Shown one piece after another: positions 18,364 through 26,432 of a DNA stretch of 36,297 nucleotides; the stretch's first letter is position 1, and each line of letters starts with the position of its first letter. The DNA is from Microbacterium sp. A20 (GTDB lineage Bacteria > Actinomycetota > Actinomycetes > Actinomycetales > Microbacteriaceae). The stretch is taken from NCBI RefSeq assembly GCF_004794515.1, contig NZ_SSDF01000064.1, positions 1 to 36,297 on the forward strand, read 5' to 3'. The notes below the pieces were generated by a model. It did no database searches and was not told the origin of the DNA. It worked only from the letters and a program-made list of their open reading frames with translations. A program made the translations under genes and the position numbers.

Positions 18364-19280
18364 GCTCCACCTCCACCCCCGGCTCCGCACCCGAGATCGT
18401 CTGCATCGGCGAGACCATGGCGCTGATCACACCGACCGACGCCGCACTCGCGACAGCCGGTCACGCGACGATCGGCATCGCCGGCGCCGAGTCGAACGTC
18501 TCCGCCGGGGTCGCCGCGACCGGGCACCGCGTGGCCTGGGCCTCCCGCCTCGGCGCCGATCCGCTCGGCGACCGCATCGCGTCGGAGCTCGATCGTCGCG
18601 GCGTGGAACTGTGGGTCGAGCGCGACGACGCCACCCCCACCGGCGTGATGTTCAAGGATCCGGGCGTCGAGTCCTCCTCCGTCTACTACTACCGCCGAGG
18701 CTCCGCGGCCTCGCACATGGAGGCGGGGTTCCTGCCGACAGAGCGGCTCGAGGGCGTGCGCATCGTGCACACCACCGGGATCACGCCCGCGCTCTCCGCA
18801 TCCTGCCGCGAGATGGTGGACCGTCTCTTCATCGACGCACGCACGGCCGGTGCCCTCGTCTCCTTCGACGTGAACGACCGCCGCCCGCTGTGGAGCCGGG
18901 AGGACGCGGCCGAGACCCTCGCACGACTGGCCGACGCCGCCGACATCACCTTCGTCGGACGCGACGAGGCCGAACGCATCTGGGGAACCGTGACCCCGGC
19001 GGAGATCCGCGCCTTCCTGCCGAACTGCGCACTCCTCATCGTCAAGGACGGCGACGTCGGCGCGACCGCGTTCGACGGCGATGCCGAGCCGGTGTTCGTC
19101 CCCGCTCCCGTGGTGGAAGTGGTCGAGCCGGTCGGCGCCGGCGATGCTTTCGCCTCCGGCTTCCTGGCGGCGACCCTCGACGGCGCCGACCTCGCCGCAC
19201 GCCTCTCCGCGGGTCACGCCGCGGCCGAGAGGGTGCTGCTGATCGCGGCCGACCTGCCGGCGCTGCCGCCGCTCGACTGA
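18360..19280 (+). CDS. PfkB-family carbohydrate kinase (2-keto-3-deoxygluconate kinase-like)
   Basis: The 306-residue ribokinase-fold protein has the N-terminal VCIGETMALITPTD and AGAESNVSAGVAATGH motifs, the YYYRRGSAASHM segment, and the C-terminal signature VEPVGAGDAFASGF, in which D262 is the catalytic base. GETMALxTP together with YYRRGSAAS and FDVNDRRPLW is typical of KDG kinases, which phosphorylate 2-keto-3-deoxygluconate in hexuronate or Entner-Doudoroff-type pathways. A fructokinase or other sugar kinase is possible. It is coupled to the MFS gene by an ATGA overlap, suggesting uptake followed by phosphorylation. Confidence 0.88.
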   Translation: MSSTSTPGSAPEIVCIGETMALITPTDAALATAGHATIGIAGAESNVSAGVAATGHRVAWASRLGADPLGDRIASELDRRGVELWVERDDATPTGVMFKDPGVESSSVYYYRRGSAASHMEAGFLPTERLEGVRIVHTTGITPALSASCREMVDRLFIDARTAGALVSFDVNDRRPLWSREDAAETLARLADAADITFVGRDEAERIWGTVTPAEIRAFLPNCALLIVKDGDVGATAFDGDAEPVFVPAPVVEVVEPVGAGDAFASGFLAATLDGADLAARLSAGHAAAERVLLIAADLPALPPLD

Positions 19281-19326
19281 CGCGCGGATGCCGCCCGTGC
19301 AGGGCCTGCGGCGCTCCGCCCGGTCG

Positions 19327-19332
19327 TAGGCT
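19327..19332 (+). promoter_or_regulatory. -10 box for leaderless alpha/beta hydrolase gene
   Basis: TAGGCT lies 6 nt before the ATG at 19339. It is 46 nt past the kinase stop and gives a separate transcription unit. Confidence 0.5.
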
Positions 19333-19338
19333 GGTGCC

Positions 19339-20097
19339 ATGCCTGCACCGCTCACGCTGCCCCGCCTCTCGTGGGGCGCTCCGTCGGCCTCTCGACGGGC
19401 GCTTCTGGTCCACGGTCTCGGCTCTTCGGGCGCGCTGATGTGGCGCCTGGGGGATGCTCTCGCCGACGCCGGATGGCATGCGACAGCCGTCGATCTCCGG
19501 GGTCATGGTGACGCCCCGCGCTCCCTCGACTACTCCGTGGCCGCGTTCGGCGCCGACCTCGCCGCCACCCACCCGGAACACGGCGGAGCCTGGGACGCGG
19601 TCATCGGCCACTCCCTCGGCGGCGCGGCGAGCACGGTCGCGGCGGCATCCGACCCCGACTGGACGCGACGCCTCGTGCTCGTCGATCCTGCGATCCACGT
19701 CGACGGGCGTGACGCGGCCATCGTCCGCCGGAGCCAGGAGCGCGCCTTCGCCGACACCCGGCTCGAGGTCGTGCAGCAGGAGCATCCGCACTGGCATCCG
19801 CAGGATCAGGAGCTCAAGGTCGATGCCGTCCTGCGTGCCAGCGCGTGGGCGGTGGAACAGACCAGCGTCCAGAACCAGCCGTGGGATGTGCGGGCCGACG
19901 CCGCGCGCCTCACCGTGCCGACGCATGTGATCGGCGCCGACCCCGCGGTCTACAGCATCTTCACCGGCGCCCTCGCCGCCGAAGTCCTCGCCGCGAATCC
20001 GCTGATCACCCTGTCCGTCGTCGAGGGCGCAGGGCATTCGCTGCACCGCGATCGCCCGGAGGAATCCGTCCGACAGCTTCTGGAGGCACTCGCATGA
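19339..20097 (+). CDS. Alpha/beta hydrolase
   Basis: The 252-residue protein is an alpha/beta hydrolase with LLVHGLGSSGALMWRL (oxyanion-hole HG at residues 25-26), the nucleophile elbow GHSLGG (S92), a likely acid in VIGADPAVYS and the catalytic histidine in EGAGHSLHRDRPEE. These are the usual triad positions. It likely cleaves an ester, lactone or thioester; the substrate is unknown. The stop overlaps the start of the acyl-CoA dehydrogenase-like gene by 4 bp, so the two are co-translated and may act on the same acyl compound. Confidence 0.9.
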   Translation: MPAPLTLPRLSWGAPSASRRALLVHGLGSSGALMWRLGDALADAGWHATAVDLRGHGDAPRSLDYSVAAFGADLAATHPEHGGAWDAVIGHSLGGAASTVAAASDPDWTRRLVLVDPAIHVDGRDAAIVRRSQERAFADTRLEVVQQEHPHWHPQDQELKVDAVLRASAWAVEQTSVQNQPWDVRADAARLTVPTHVIGADPAVYSIFTGALAAEVLAANPLITLSVVEGAGHSLHRDRPEESVRQLLEALA

Positions 20098-21254
20098 GCA
20101 CGTTCGACCCCACAGTCTTCCTGCCCGACGACCTTCTCGAGCGGATCAGGGAGCGCGCGCCGATCCACGACCGCGAGAACACGTTCCCCCAACAGGACCT
20201 CGATGAGCTGCGTGACGCCGGCTACCTGTCGATCCTCGTGCCGACCGAGCGCGGCGGTGCAGGGCTCGGGCTCGCCGAGGCCGCGATCCTGCAGCAGCGT
20301 CTGGCGGGCGCCGCTCCGGCGACGGCGCTGGCCATCAACATGCACCTGGTGTGGACCGGCGTCGCGAAGGTGTTCTCCGACCGCGGCGTTCCCGGCCTCG
20401 AGTTCGTGCAGGACGGCGCGGTCGCCGGCGAGGTCTTCGCCTTCGGCATCAGCGAGGGCGGCAACGACCTGGTGCTGTTCGGCAGCGACACCACCGCCGT
20501 GCCCGACGGTGACGGCGGCTACACCTTCACCGGCACCAAGATCTTCACCTCGCTCGCCCCGGTCTGGACGAGGCTCGGACTGCACGGGCTCGACACCACG
20601 AGCCCGGATGCGCCGAAGCTCGTGTTCGCCTTCGTGGAGCGAACGGATTCCGTGACCACGTCCGACGACTGGGACACCCTGGGCATGCGGGGTACGCAGA
20701 GCCGCACCACGCGACTGAACGGCGCCATGGCGGATGCCGCGCACGTGGTGCGGCGCATCGACCCCGGTCCCAGCCCCGACCCGATCGTGTTCGGCATCTT
20801 CTCGGTGTTCGAGATCCTGCTGGCCTCGGTCTACACCGGCATCGCCGGGCGGGCGCTCGAGCTGGCGGTCGCGACCGCGCAGAAGCGGCACTCCAAAAAG
20901 ACGGGCCTCGCCTACAGCCAGGACCCGGACATCCGCTGGCGGATCGCCGACATGGGGCTGGCCTACGACGCGCTGCCTCCGCAGATCGCGGCCCTCGCCC
21001 GCGACGTGGACGACCGGGTCGACAACGGCGCACGCTGGTTCCCGCTGCTCTCGGGCGTCAAGCACCGCGCGATCACGATGGCCAAGCACGTCGTCGACGA
21101 GGCGATGCTCGTCGCGGGCGGCGGCTCCTACTTCTCCGCCAACGAGCTGTCACGTCTCTACCGCGACGTGCTGGCCGGCGCGTTCCACCCCTCCGACCCC
21201 GAATCGGCGCACTCCACCGCGGCGAGCGCGTTGCTGGGGCCGATCGAGGGCTGA
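20094..21254 (+). CDS. Acyl-CoA dehydrogenase-family flavoprotein
   Basis: The 386-residue protein has the three-part acyl-CoA dehydrogenase layout: an N-terminal helical domain (LDELRDAGYLSILVPTERGG, about residues 35-55), a middle beta domain (FAFGISEGGNDLVLF, then YTFTGTKIFTSLAP and WDTLGMRGTQSRT), and a C-terminal helical domain with a final DVLAGAFHPSDPESAHS. Flavin-binding positions look intact, but I cannot point to the catalytic glutamate with confidence, and the C-terminal region resembles monooxygenase-like relatives as well as true dehydrogenases. A GGAGG site precedes the ATG at 20094, which overlaps the hydrolase stop. Confidence 0.88.
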   Translation: MSTFDPTVFLPDDLLERIRERAPIHDRENTFPQQDLDELRDAGYLSILVPTERGGAGLGLAEAAILQQRLAGAAPATALAINMHLVWTGVAKVFSDRGVPGLEFVQDGAVAGEVFAFGISEGGNDLVLFGSDTTAVPDGDGGYTFTGTKIFTSLAPVWTRLGLHGLDTTSPDAPKLVFAFVERTDSVTTSDDWDTLGMRGTQSRTTRLNGAMADAAHVVRRIDPGPSPDPIVFGIFSVFEILLASVYTGIAGRALELAVATAQKRHSKKTGLAYSQDPDIRWRIADMGLAYDALPPQIAALARDVDDRVDNGARWFPLLSGVKHRAITMAKHVVDEAMLVAGGGSYFSANELSRLYRDVLAGAFHPSDPESAHSTAASALLGPIEG

Positions 21255-21283
21255 GCAGCTTTTCCGCCGATTCCGCAGATGAA

Positions 21284-21335
21284 TTGCTGCAAGACCACCG
21301 AATCGGTTGCCTGACGCCAGGACGAGTGCCAGGAT
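21284..21335 (+). promoter_or_regulatory. Promoter and operator region of the lrp-aminotransferase operon
   Basis: A -35 box TTGCCT (21307-21312), a 17-nt spacer and a -10 box CAGGAT (21330-21335) lie 6 nt before the ATG at 21342, so the transcript is likely leaderless. Just upstream are two small inverted repeats, TTGCTGCAA (21284-21292) and CCGAATCGG (21298-21306), the second abutting the -35 box. These are candidate Lrp sites. Confidence 0.5.
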
Positions 21336-21341
21336 CGCAGC

Positions 21342-21809
21342 ATGGGTCCGGTCAAGAAGAATCCCCCACTCGACGCGATCGCCAAGACCATCATCGAGCT
21401 GCTCCAGGAAGACGGGCGCCGCTCCTACTCCGACATCGGCCGGGTGGTCGGCCTGAGCGAGGCCGCCGTGCGGCAGCGGGTACAGCGGCTGACCGAGACC
21501 GGCGTGATGCAGATCGTCGCCGTGACCGATCCGATGCAGTTGGGTTTTCCCCGGCAGGCGATGATCGGCATCCGTGTGGCCGGAGACACGCGGCACGTGG
21601 CCGAGGCCGTCGCCGCGATCGATGCGATCGACTACGTGGTCATCACCGTTGGATCGTTCGACGTCCTCGCGGAGGTGGTCTGCGAGGACGACGACCACCT
21701 GCTGTCACTGATCAACGACGTCATCCGCCCGATCGACGGCGTCCTCTCCACCGAGACCTTCATCTACGCGAAACTGCAGAAGCAGCTCTACAACTGGGGG
21801 ACCAGATGA
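21342..21809 (+). CDS. Lrp/AsnC-family transcriptional regulator
   Basis: The 155-residue protein has the Lrp layout: an N-terminal winged HTH (LDAIAKTIIELLQEDGRRSY, then DIGRVVGLSEAAVRQRVQRL) and a C-terminal RAM ligand-binding domain. The RAM domain shows the repeated strand pattern typical of the family (QAMIGIRVAGDTRHVAEAV, then VVITVGSFDVLAEVVCED). Lrp proteins sense amino acids. The stop overlaps the class III aminotransferase start by 4 bp (ATGA), so it probably regulates that gene and itself in response to the amino acid or amine being degraded. Confidence 0.93.
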   Translation: MGPVKKNPPLDAIAKTIIELLQEDGRRSYSDIGRVVGLSEAAVRQRVQRLTETGVMQIVAVTDPMQLGFPRQAMIGIRVAGDTRHVAEAVAAIDAIDYVVITVGSFDVLAEVVCEDDDHLLSLINDVIRPIDGVLSTETFIYAKLQKQLYNWGTR

Positions 21810-23200
21810 ACACCAGCCGCACCATCCCGTCCGAGCCTCAGCTGCAGGCGATGGCGAAGGACCATCTCTGGATGCACTTCGCCCGGCAGTCCACGATGGC
21901 CGAGTCGGGTGTGCCCATCATCGTCAAAGGCGACGGACACCGGATCTGGGACGCGAAGGGCAAGGAGTACCTCGACGGGCTCGCCGGCCTGTTCGTCGTG
22001 AACGCCGGACACGGTCGGCGGCGACTCGCCGAGGCCGCTGCGGCGCAGGCATCCGAGCTGGCGTTCTTCCCGCTGTGGTCGTACGCGCATCCGGCGGCGA
22101 TCGAGCTGGCCGACCGTCTTGCGGACGAAGCTCCGGGCGACCTCAACCGGGTCTTCTTCTCCACCGGTGGCGGCGAGGCTGTCGAGACGGCGTTCAAGCT
22201 CGCCAAGCACTACTGGAAGCTGCAGGGAAAGCCCACCAAGCACAAGGTGATCTCCCGCGCGGTGGCGTATCACGGCACCCCGCAGGGTGCGCTGGCGATC
22301 ACCGGCATCCCCGCGATGAAGTCGATGTTCGAGCCGGTCACCCCGGGCGGCTTCCGCGTACCGAACACCAACTTCTACCGCGCGGCCGAGATGGGCGGGC
22401 CGGCCGACGACCTCGAAGCCTTCGGTCGTTGGGCGGCCGACCGCATCGAGGAGATGATCCTGTTCGAGGGCGCCGACACGGTCGCCGCGGTCTTCCTGGA
22501 GCCGGTGCAGAACTCCGGCGGGTGCTTCCCGCCGCCTCCCGGATACTTCGCCCGGGTGCGCGAGATCTGCGACCGTCATGACGTGCTGCTGGTCTCGGAC
22601 GAGGTCATCTGCGCGTTCGGTCGCCTCGGTCACACCTTCGCGTGCAGCGGTCTCGGCTACGTGCCCGACATGATCACCTGCGCCAAGGGCATGACGAGCG
22701 GCTACTCCCCCATCGGTGCGACGATCATCAGTGACCGCATCTACGAGCCGTTCTCGAAGGGCGAGGTCTCCTTCCCCCACGGCTACACGTTCGGCGGACA
22801 TCCGGTGTCTGCCGCGGTCGCCCTGGAGAACCTCGCGATCTTCGACGAGGAGGGGCTCAACGCCCGTGTGCGCGAGAACTCGCCGCTGTTCCGCGCCGAG
22901 CTCGAGAAGCTGCTCGACCTGCCGCTGGTCGGCGACGTGCGCGGAGACGGGTACTTCTTCGGCATCGAGCTCGTGAAGGACAAGGCCACCAAGGAGACCT
23001 TCGACGAAGCCGAGTCCGAGCGACTGCTGCGCGGTTTCCTCTCCCCCGCCCTGTTCGAGGCGGGACTGTACTGCCGCGCCGACGACCGCGGCGACCCCGT
23101 GATCCAGCTCGCACCACCGCTCACCGTCGGCCCCACGGAGTTCCGCGAGATCGAGCAGATTCTCCGGGATGTGCTGACGCGGGCGCAGTCCGTGTTGTAA
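21806..23200 (+). CDS. Class III aminotransferase (omega-amino acid or diamine:pyruvate type)
   Basis: The 464-residue PLP enzyme shows fold-type I class III motifs: YLDGLAGLFVVNAGHGRRRL, FFSTGGGEAVETAFKLAKHYW (cofactor phosphate loop), RAVAYHGTPQGAL, VFLEPVQNSGGCFPPPPGYF, LLVSDEVICAFGRLG (Asp to the pyridine nitrogen) and ITCAKGMTSGYSPIGA, in which K294 forms the internal aldimine. The N-terminal MAKDHLWMHFARQS and the PLWSYAHPAAIELAD segment resemble omega-amino acid:pyruvate and putrescine:pyruvate enzymes (SpuC-like). A donor such as beta-alanine, GABA or a polyamine is likely. It is coupled to lrp; a repeat array lies just beyond its stop. Confidence 0.92.
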   Translation: MNTSRTIPSEPQLQAMAKDHLWMHFARQSTMAESGVPIIVKGDGHRIWDAKGKEYLDGLAGLFVVNAGHGRRRLAEAAAAQASELAFFPLWSYAHPAAIELADRLADEAPGDLNRVFFSTGGGEAVETAFKLAKHYWKLQGKPTKHKVISRAVAYHGTPQGALAITGIPAMKSMFEPVTPGGFRVPNTNFYRAAEMGGPADDLEAFGRWAADRIEEMILFEGADTVAAVFLEPVQNSGGCFPPPPGYFARVREICDRHDVLLVSDEVICAFGRLGHTFACSGLGYVPDMITCAKGMTSGYSPIGATIISDRIYEPFSKGEVSFPHGYTFGGHPVSAAVALENLAIFDEEGLNARVRENSPLFRAELEKLLDLPLVGDVRGDGYFFGIELVKDKATKETFDEAESERLLRGFLSPALFEAGLYCRADDRGDPVIQLAPPLTVGPTEFREIEQILRDVLTRAQSVL

Positions 23201-23206
23201 CCCGCC

Positions 23207-23284
23207 CGAGACCCCGGTTTCGCGCCGACACCCCGGCTTCCCGGCATCGGCAGAGCGGGGTCTCGTCGGAAAAGCGGGGCCTCG
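23207..23284. repeat. Compact inverted array of four related ~20-bp repeat units
   Basis: Two units face one way: 23207-23228 and 23226-23246, both beginning CGA then S-A-CCCCGG. Two face the other way and abut exactly: TCGGCAGAGCGGGGTCTCG at 23247-23265 and TCGGAAAAGCGGGGCCTCG at 23266-23284 (16 of 19 identical). The outer pair CGAGACCCCG/CGGGGTCTCG (23207-23216 and 23256-23265) forms a perfect 10-bp stem, with GCCGA/TCGGC inside it. It sits between the convergent aminotransferase and PucR genes, so it may also act as a bidirectional terminator. Confidence 0.6.
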
Positions 23285-23291
23285 GCGTCAG

Positions 23292-24833
23292 TCAGCGCGC
23301 TGTGCGACGGCGAGCAGCGAGGGCGAGGTGCAGCGCCGCGAGGGTCTCGCCGTCGTCGAGATCGGCGTCCAGCAGGTCGCCGATCAAAGCGAGGCGCTGG
23401 TAGAAGACGGATCGGGAGAGGTGACTGGCCGCAGCAGCCGCCGATCGATTGCCGGGGTGCGCGACGAGCGCGGCCAGCACTCCCAGCAGATCCCCTCGCC
23501 GGTCGCGGTCATGTGCCACGAGCGGCGCCAGCATCCGTTCGCTGTGCTCGTGCAGCCGGTGATCGTCCCGCAGCGCGGCGACGAGTCGTTCGAGCGGGCG
23601 GTCCTCGACCCGCCGTACGCGCGGCGCGTGTCCCGTGGGATCGCCCTCCGCCAGATCCTGCGCGGCTCTCACCGAGGCGAGCAGACCGAGCACGTCGTCA
23701 GCGGCGGGGCCGACGAAGACCGTGCGATCGGGTCCTGCGATGTGGGCGAGCAGCGCGTCGGTGAGGGGAACGGATGCTGGCACCGATAGCAGGGCGACAT
23801 CGTCCTGCTCCACACGTGCGGCGACGGCCGCACAGCCCGACTCCCTCGCGCGGGAGGCGAGCTCGCCCGCAGACACCACGCCGCGGGCGACGATGCCGTG
23901 ACAGTGGCGGTCGACGAACCCGAAGCCGCCGGCGGCGAGACGTGCCGCGATGTCATCCGGGCTCGCGAATCGTGCTCCGAGCAGATCGTCGATCAGGCTC
24001 CTCTGCACCAGGATCGCCCACTCGGCGTCCCCTCCATCGGCGAGGCATCCGAACGCCAGCGCCGTCGCCCCCTGCTCGAGCACCGTGAGTCGGCCGGCCG
24101 GATGCGCGGATCCGGCCAGCGTCGACAGCATCCCCCAGCGCGTCCCGCGCGCCTGCACGGGGACGACCTCCGCGACGTCGTCGAGTCGCGCGAGCACCTC
24201 GGCAACCGGAACGCGAAGCCCTTCGACGGCGATCACCTCACCTGCCAAGTTCTGCAGCACGACAGGAGAGCCCAGCGCCCGCGCGGTCTCGGCCACCACG
24301 ATGTCGGCTGGTGCGCCCTGCAGGCTGAGCGCCGTGAACAGTTCGTGCAGCCGCTGTCGCTCGTGGAGCGCGTCGGTCTGGGCCGCGATCAGGGCCCGAT
24401 GCACAGCCTCGGTCACCACGACGAACTTGACCTCGCGCGTGAGAGCGATCAAGGCGAGCCCCGCCTCGACGCAGGCATCGACCACGGCCTCCGGCACCCG
24501 AGCGTGTGCGACGCCGAGCTCCAACACGATGCCGGCGATCCCCGCCCGGTGCAGGTCGCGCACGAATGCGGCCAGATCCACTGCACCTGCCGGCCACCCG
24601 GCGCCCGTGCTGAGCAGCAGCTCCCCGCCGTCGAGCAGCCGGGCGACTCCGGCACTGTCCGAGACGTGGGCCCAGCGCACCTCGGCGTCGAGCGCGGCCC
24701 CGCCGACCACCACTTCCGGTGCGCCGGCCTGCAGTGCGGGCTCGGTGAGCACCTCGGCGACCGTGAGCAGCACGCTCGGCGACGTCGGACGATCTGTCCG
24801 ATTCAACGAGAAGTCCTGACGTTCTGACACCAC
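23292..24833 (-). CDS. PucR-family transcriptional regulator
   Basis: The product is about 513 residues. The N-terminal half is the purine-catabolism (PucR) ligand domain: LTVAEVLTEPALQAGAPEVV, then VRWAHVSD, GELLLSTGAGW and GIAGIVLELG are its usual strands. A GGDEF-like central part follows, and the C-terminal HTH_30 domain reads GDLLGVLAALVAHPGNRSAA and SHLSRSVFYQRLALIGDLL. The start is uncertain: GTG codons lie at 24869, 24833 and 24830. I prefer 24833 because a TACGCT -10 box near 24872-24877 puts the transcription start below 24869, and GGAAG lies 8 nt upstream. Divergent from the MmsA gene, which it probably activates. Confidence 0.88.
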   Translation of the reverse strand: MVSERQDFSLNRTDRPTSPSVLLTVAEVLTEPALQAGAPEVVVGGAALDAEVRWAHVSDSAGVARLLDGGELLLSTGAGWPAGAVDLAAFVRDLHRAGIAGIVLELGVAHARVPEAVVDACVEAGLALIALTREVKFVVVTEAVHRALIAAQTDALHERQRLHELFTALSLQGAPADIVVAETARALGSPVVLQNLAGEVIAVEGLRVPVAEVLARLDDVAEVVPVQARGTRWGMLSTLAGSAHPAGRLTVLEQGATALAFGCLADGGDAEWAILVQRSLIDDLLGARFASPDDIAARLAAGGFGFVDRHCHGIVARGVVSAGELASRARESGCAAVAARVEQDDVALLSVPASVPLTDALLAHIAGPDRTVFVGPAADDVLGLLASVRAAQDLAEGDPTGHAPRVRRVEDRPLERLVAALRDDHRLHEHSERMLAPLVAHDRDRRGDLLGVLAALVAHPGNRSAAAAASHLSRSVFYQRLALIGDLLDADLDDGETLAALHLALAARRRTAR

Positions 24834-24877
24834 TGGCCGCTCTTCCGCTCTGTGATCATTGAGGAGCACCAGCGTAC

Positions 24878-24899
24878 CGAACCTCGGTCAGAGTGTTCG
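24878..24899. promoter_or_regulatory. Candidate operator between the PucR and MmsA genes
   Basis: CGAAC (24878-24882) and GTTCG (24895-24899) form an interrupted palindrome with a 12-nt spacer in the 98-bp divergent gap. Arms this short could occur by chance. Confidence 0.3.
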
Positions 24900-24931
24900 A
24901 TAGTCAGATCTTCAGCAGTCGGAGGAACATC

Positions 24932-26416
24932 GTGGACATCGTCCGTCACGTCATCAACGGAGTGGAGACCGCCGAAGCGGCCCGCACCGGTCAGATCTTC
25001 GATCCCGCCACCGGCCAGGTGTCGAAGCAGGTCGCCTTCGCCTCGACCGCCGAGGTGGATTCCGCCATCGCCGCCGCTGCCGCCGCCCTCCCCGCCTGGC
25101 GCGAGACCAGCCTGATCAAGCGCGCCGATGTGTTCTTCCGCCTGCGCCAGCTGCTCAAGGAGCGCACGCCCGAGCTCGCCGCGATCGTCACGTCCGAACA
25201 CGGCAAGGTGCTCTCGGATGCGGCCGGCGAGGTCTCGCGCGGCATCGAGAACGTCGAGTTCGCGGCCGGTCTCGTGCACCTGCTCAAGGGCGAGCGCAGC
25301 GAGCAGGTCTCGCGCGGCGTCGACGTGCACTCGGTCAAGCAGCCCGTCGGCGTCGTCGCCGCCATCACCCCCTTCAACTTCCCGGTCATGGTGCCGCTGT
25401 GGATGGTGGCCTCGGCTATCGCCTGCGGCAACACGGTCGTGCTCAAGCCCAGCGAGAAGGATCCGTCGGCTGCGGTGTGGCTCGCGAAGCTCTTCGCCGA
25501 GGCGGGTCTCCCCGCCGGCGTGCTCAACGTCGTCAACGGAGACAAGGAGGCCGTCGACGCGATCCTCGACTCCCCCCGGGTCGAGGCCGTCAGCTTCGTC
25601 GGCTCCACCCCGATCGCCCGCTCGATCTACCAGCGCGCCTCGGCCGCCGGCAAACGCGTGCAGGCGCTCGGCGGCGCGAAGAACCACATGGTCGTGATGC
25701 CGGATGCCGACATCGACGCGGCCGCCGACGCCGCGGTCTCCGCCGCCTACGGCTCCGCCGGCGAGCGCTGCATGGCGGTCTCGGTGCTGGTCGCGGTGGG
25801 CGACATCGCCGATGACCTCGTCGCCGCGATCTCTTCGCGCATCGACGGTCTGAAGATCGGTCCGGGCGCCGACGCCGCGAGCGAGATGGGTCCGCTCATC
25901 ACCCGCGAGCACCGCGACAAGGTCGCGTCCTACGTGACGGGCGCCGAGGCCGAGGGCGCGAAGGTCGTCGTCGATGGCACGCAGAAGCAGTTCGAGTCGG
26001 AGGGCTTCTTCCTGGGCGTCAGCCTGATCGACCGCGTCTCCCCCGGCATGAAGGTCTACGACGACGAGATCTTCGGCCCGGTGCTGTCGGTGGTGCGCGT
26101 CGAGACCTACGCCGAAGCGGTCGAGCTGGTCAACGCCAACGCCTACGGCAACGGCACGGCGATCTTCACGCGCGACGGCGGCACGGCACGGCAGTACGAG
26201 TTCGACATCGAGGTCGGGATGGTCGGCGTCAACGTGCCGATCCCGGTGCCGATCGGCGCCTACTCGTTCGGCGGATGGAAGGATTCGCTGTTCGGCGACT
26301 CCCACATCTACGGCCCGGAATCCGTACACTTCTACACCCGCTCCAAGGTCGTCACCACCCGCTGGCCCGACCACACCCCTTCCCAGATCGATCTCGGCTT
26401 CCCGAGCAACCACTGA
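24932..26416 (+). CDS. mmsA: CoA-acylating (methyl)malonate-semialdehyde dehydrogenase
   Basis: The 494-residue aldehyde dehydrogenase is of the MmsA/IolA type. It has the characteristic AAITPFNFPVMVPLWMVASA motif, LKPSEKDPSA in the cofactor site, FVGSTPIARSIY, and the catalytic cysteine C280 in SAGERCMAVS. Family enzymes convert malonate semialdehyde or methylmalonate semialdehyde with CoA and NAD to acetyl-CoA or propionyl-CoA plus CO2, and do not use the general-base Glu of ordinary aldehyde dehydrogenases. The GTG at 24932 has GGAGGA 5 nt upstream. Lying with two class III aminotransferases, it could complete beta-alanine degradation; valine or inositol routes are alternatives. Confidence 0.9.
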   Translation: MDIVRHVINGVETAEAARTGQIFDPATGQVSKQVAFASTAEVDSAIAAAAAALPAWRETSLIKRADVFFRLRQLLKERTPELAAIVTSEHGKVLSDAAGEVSRGIENVEFAAGLVHLLKGERSEQVSRGVDVHSVKQPVGVVAAITPFNFPVMVPLWMVASAIACGNTVVLKPSEKDPSAAVWLAKLFAEAGLPAGVLNVVNGDKEAVDAILDSPRVEAVSFVGSTPIARSIYQRASAAGKRVQALGGAKNHMVVMPDADIDAAADAAVSAAYGSAGERCMAVSVLVAVGDIADDLVAAISSRIDGLKIGPGADAASEMGPLITREHRDKVASYVTGAEAEGAKVVVDGTQKQFESEGFFLGVSLIDRVSPGMKVYDDEIFGPVLSVVRVETYAEAVELVNANAYGNGTAIFTRDGGTARQYEFDIEVGMVGVNVPIPVPIGAYSFGGWKDSLFGDSHIYGPESVHFYTRSKVVTTRWPDHTPSQIDLGFPSNH

Positions 26417-26432
26417 CGAGGAGCACACCACG

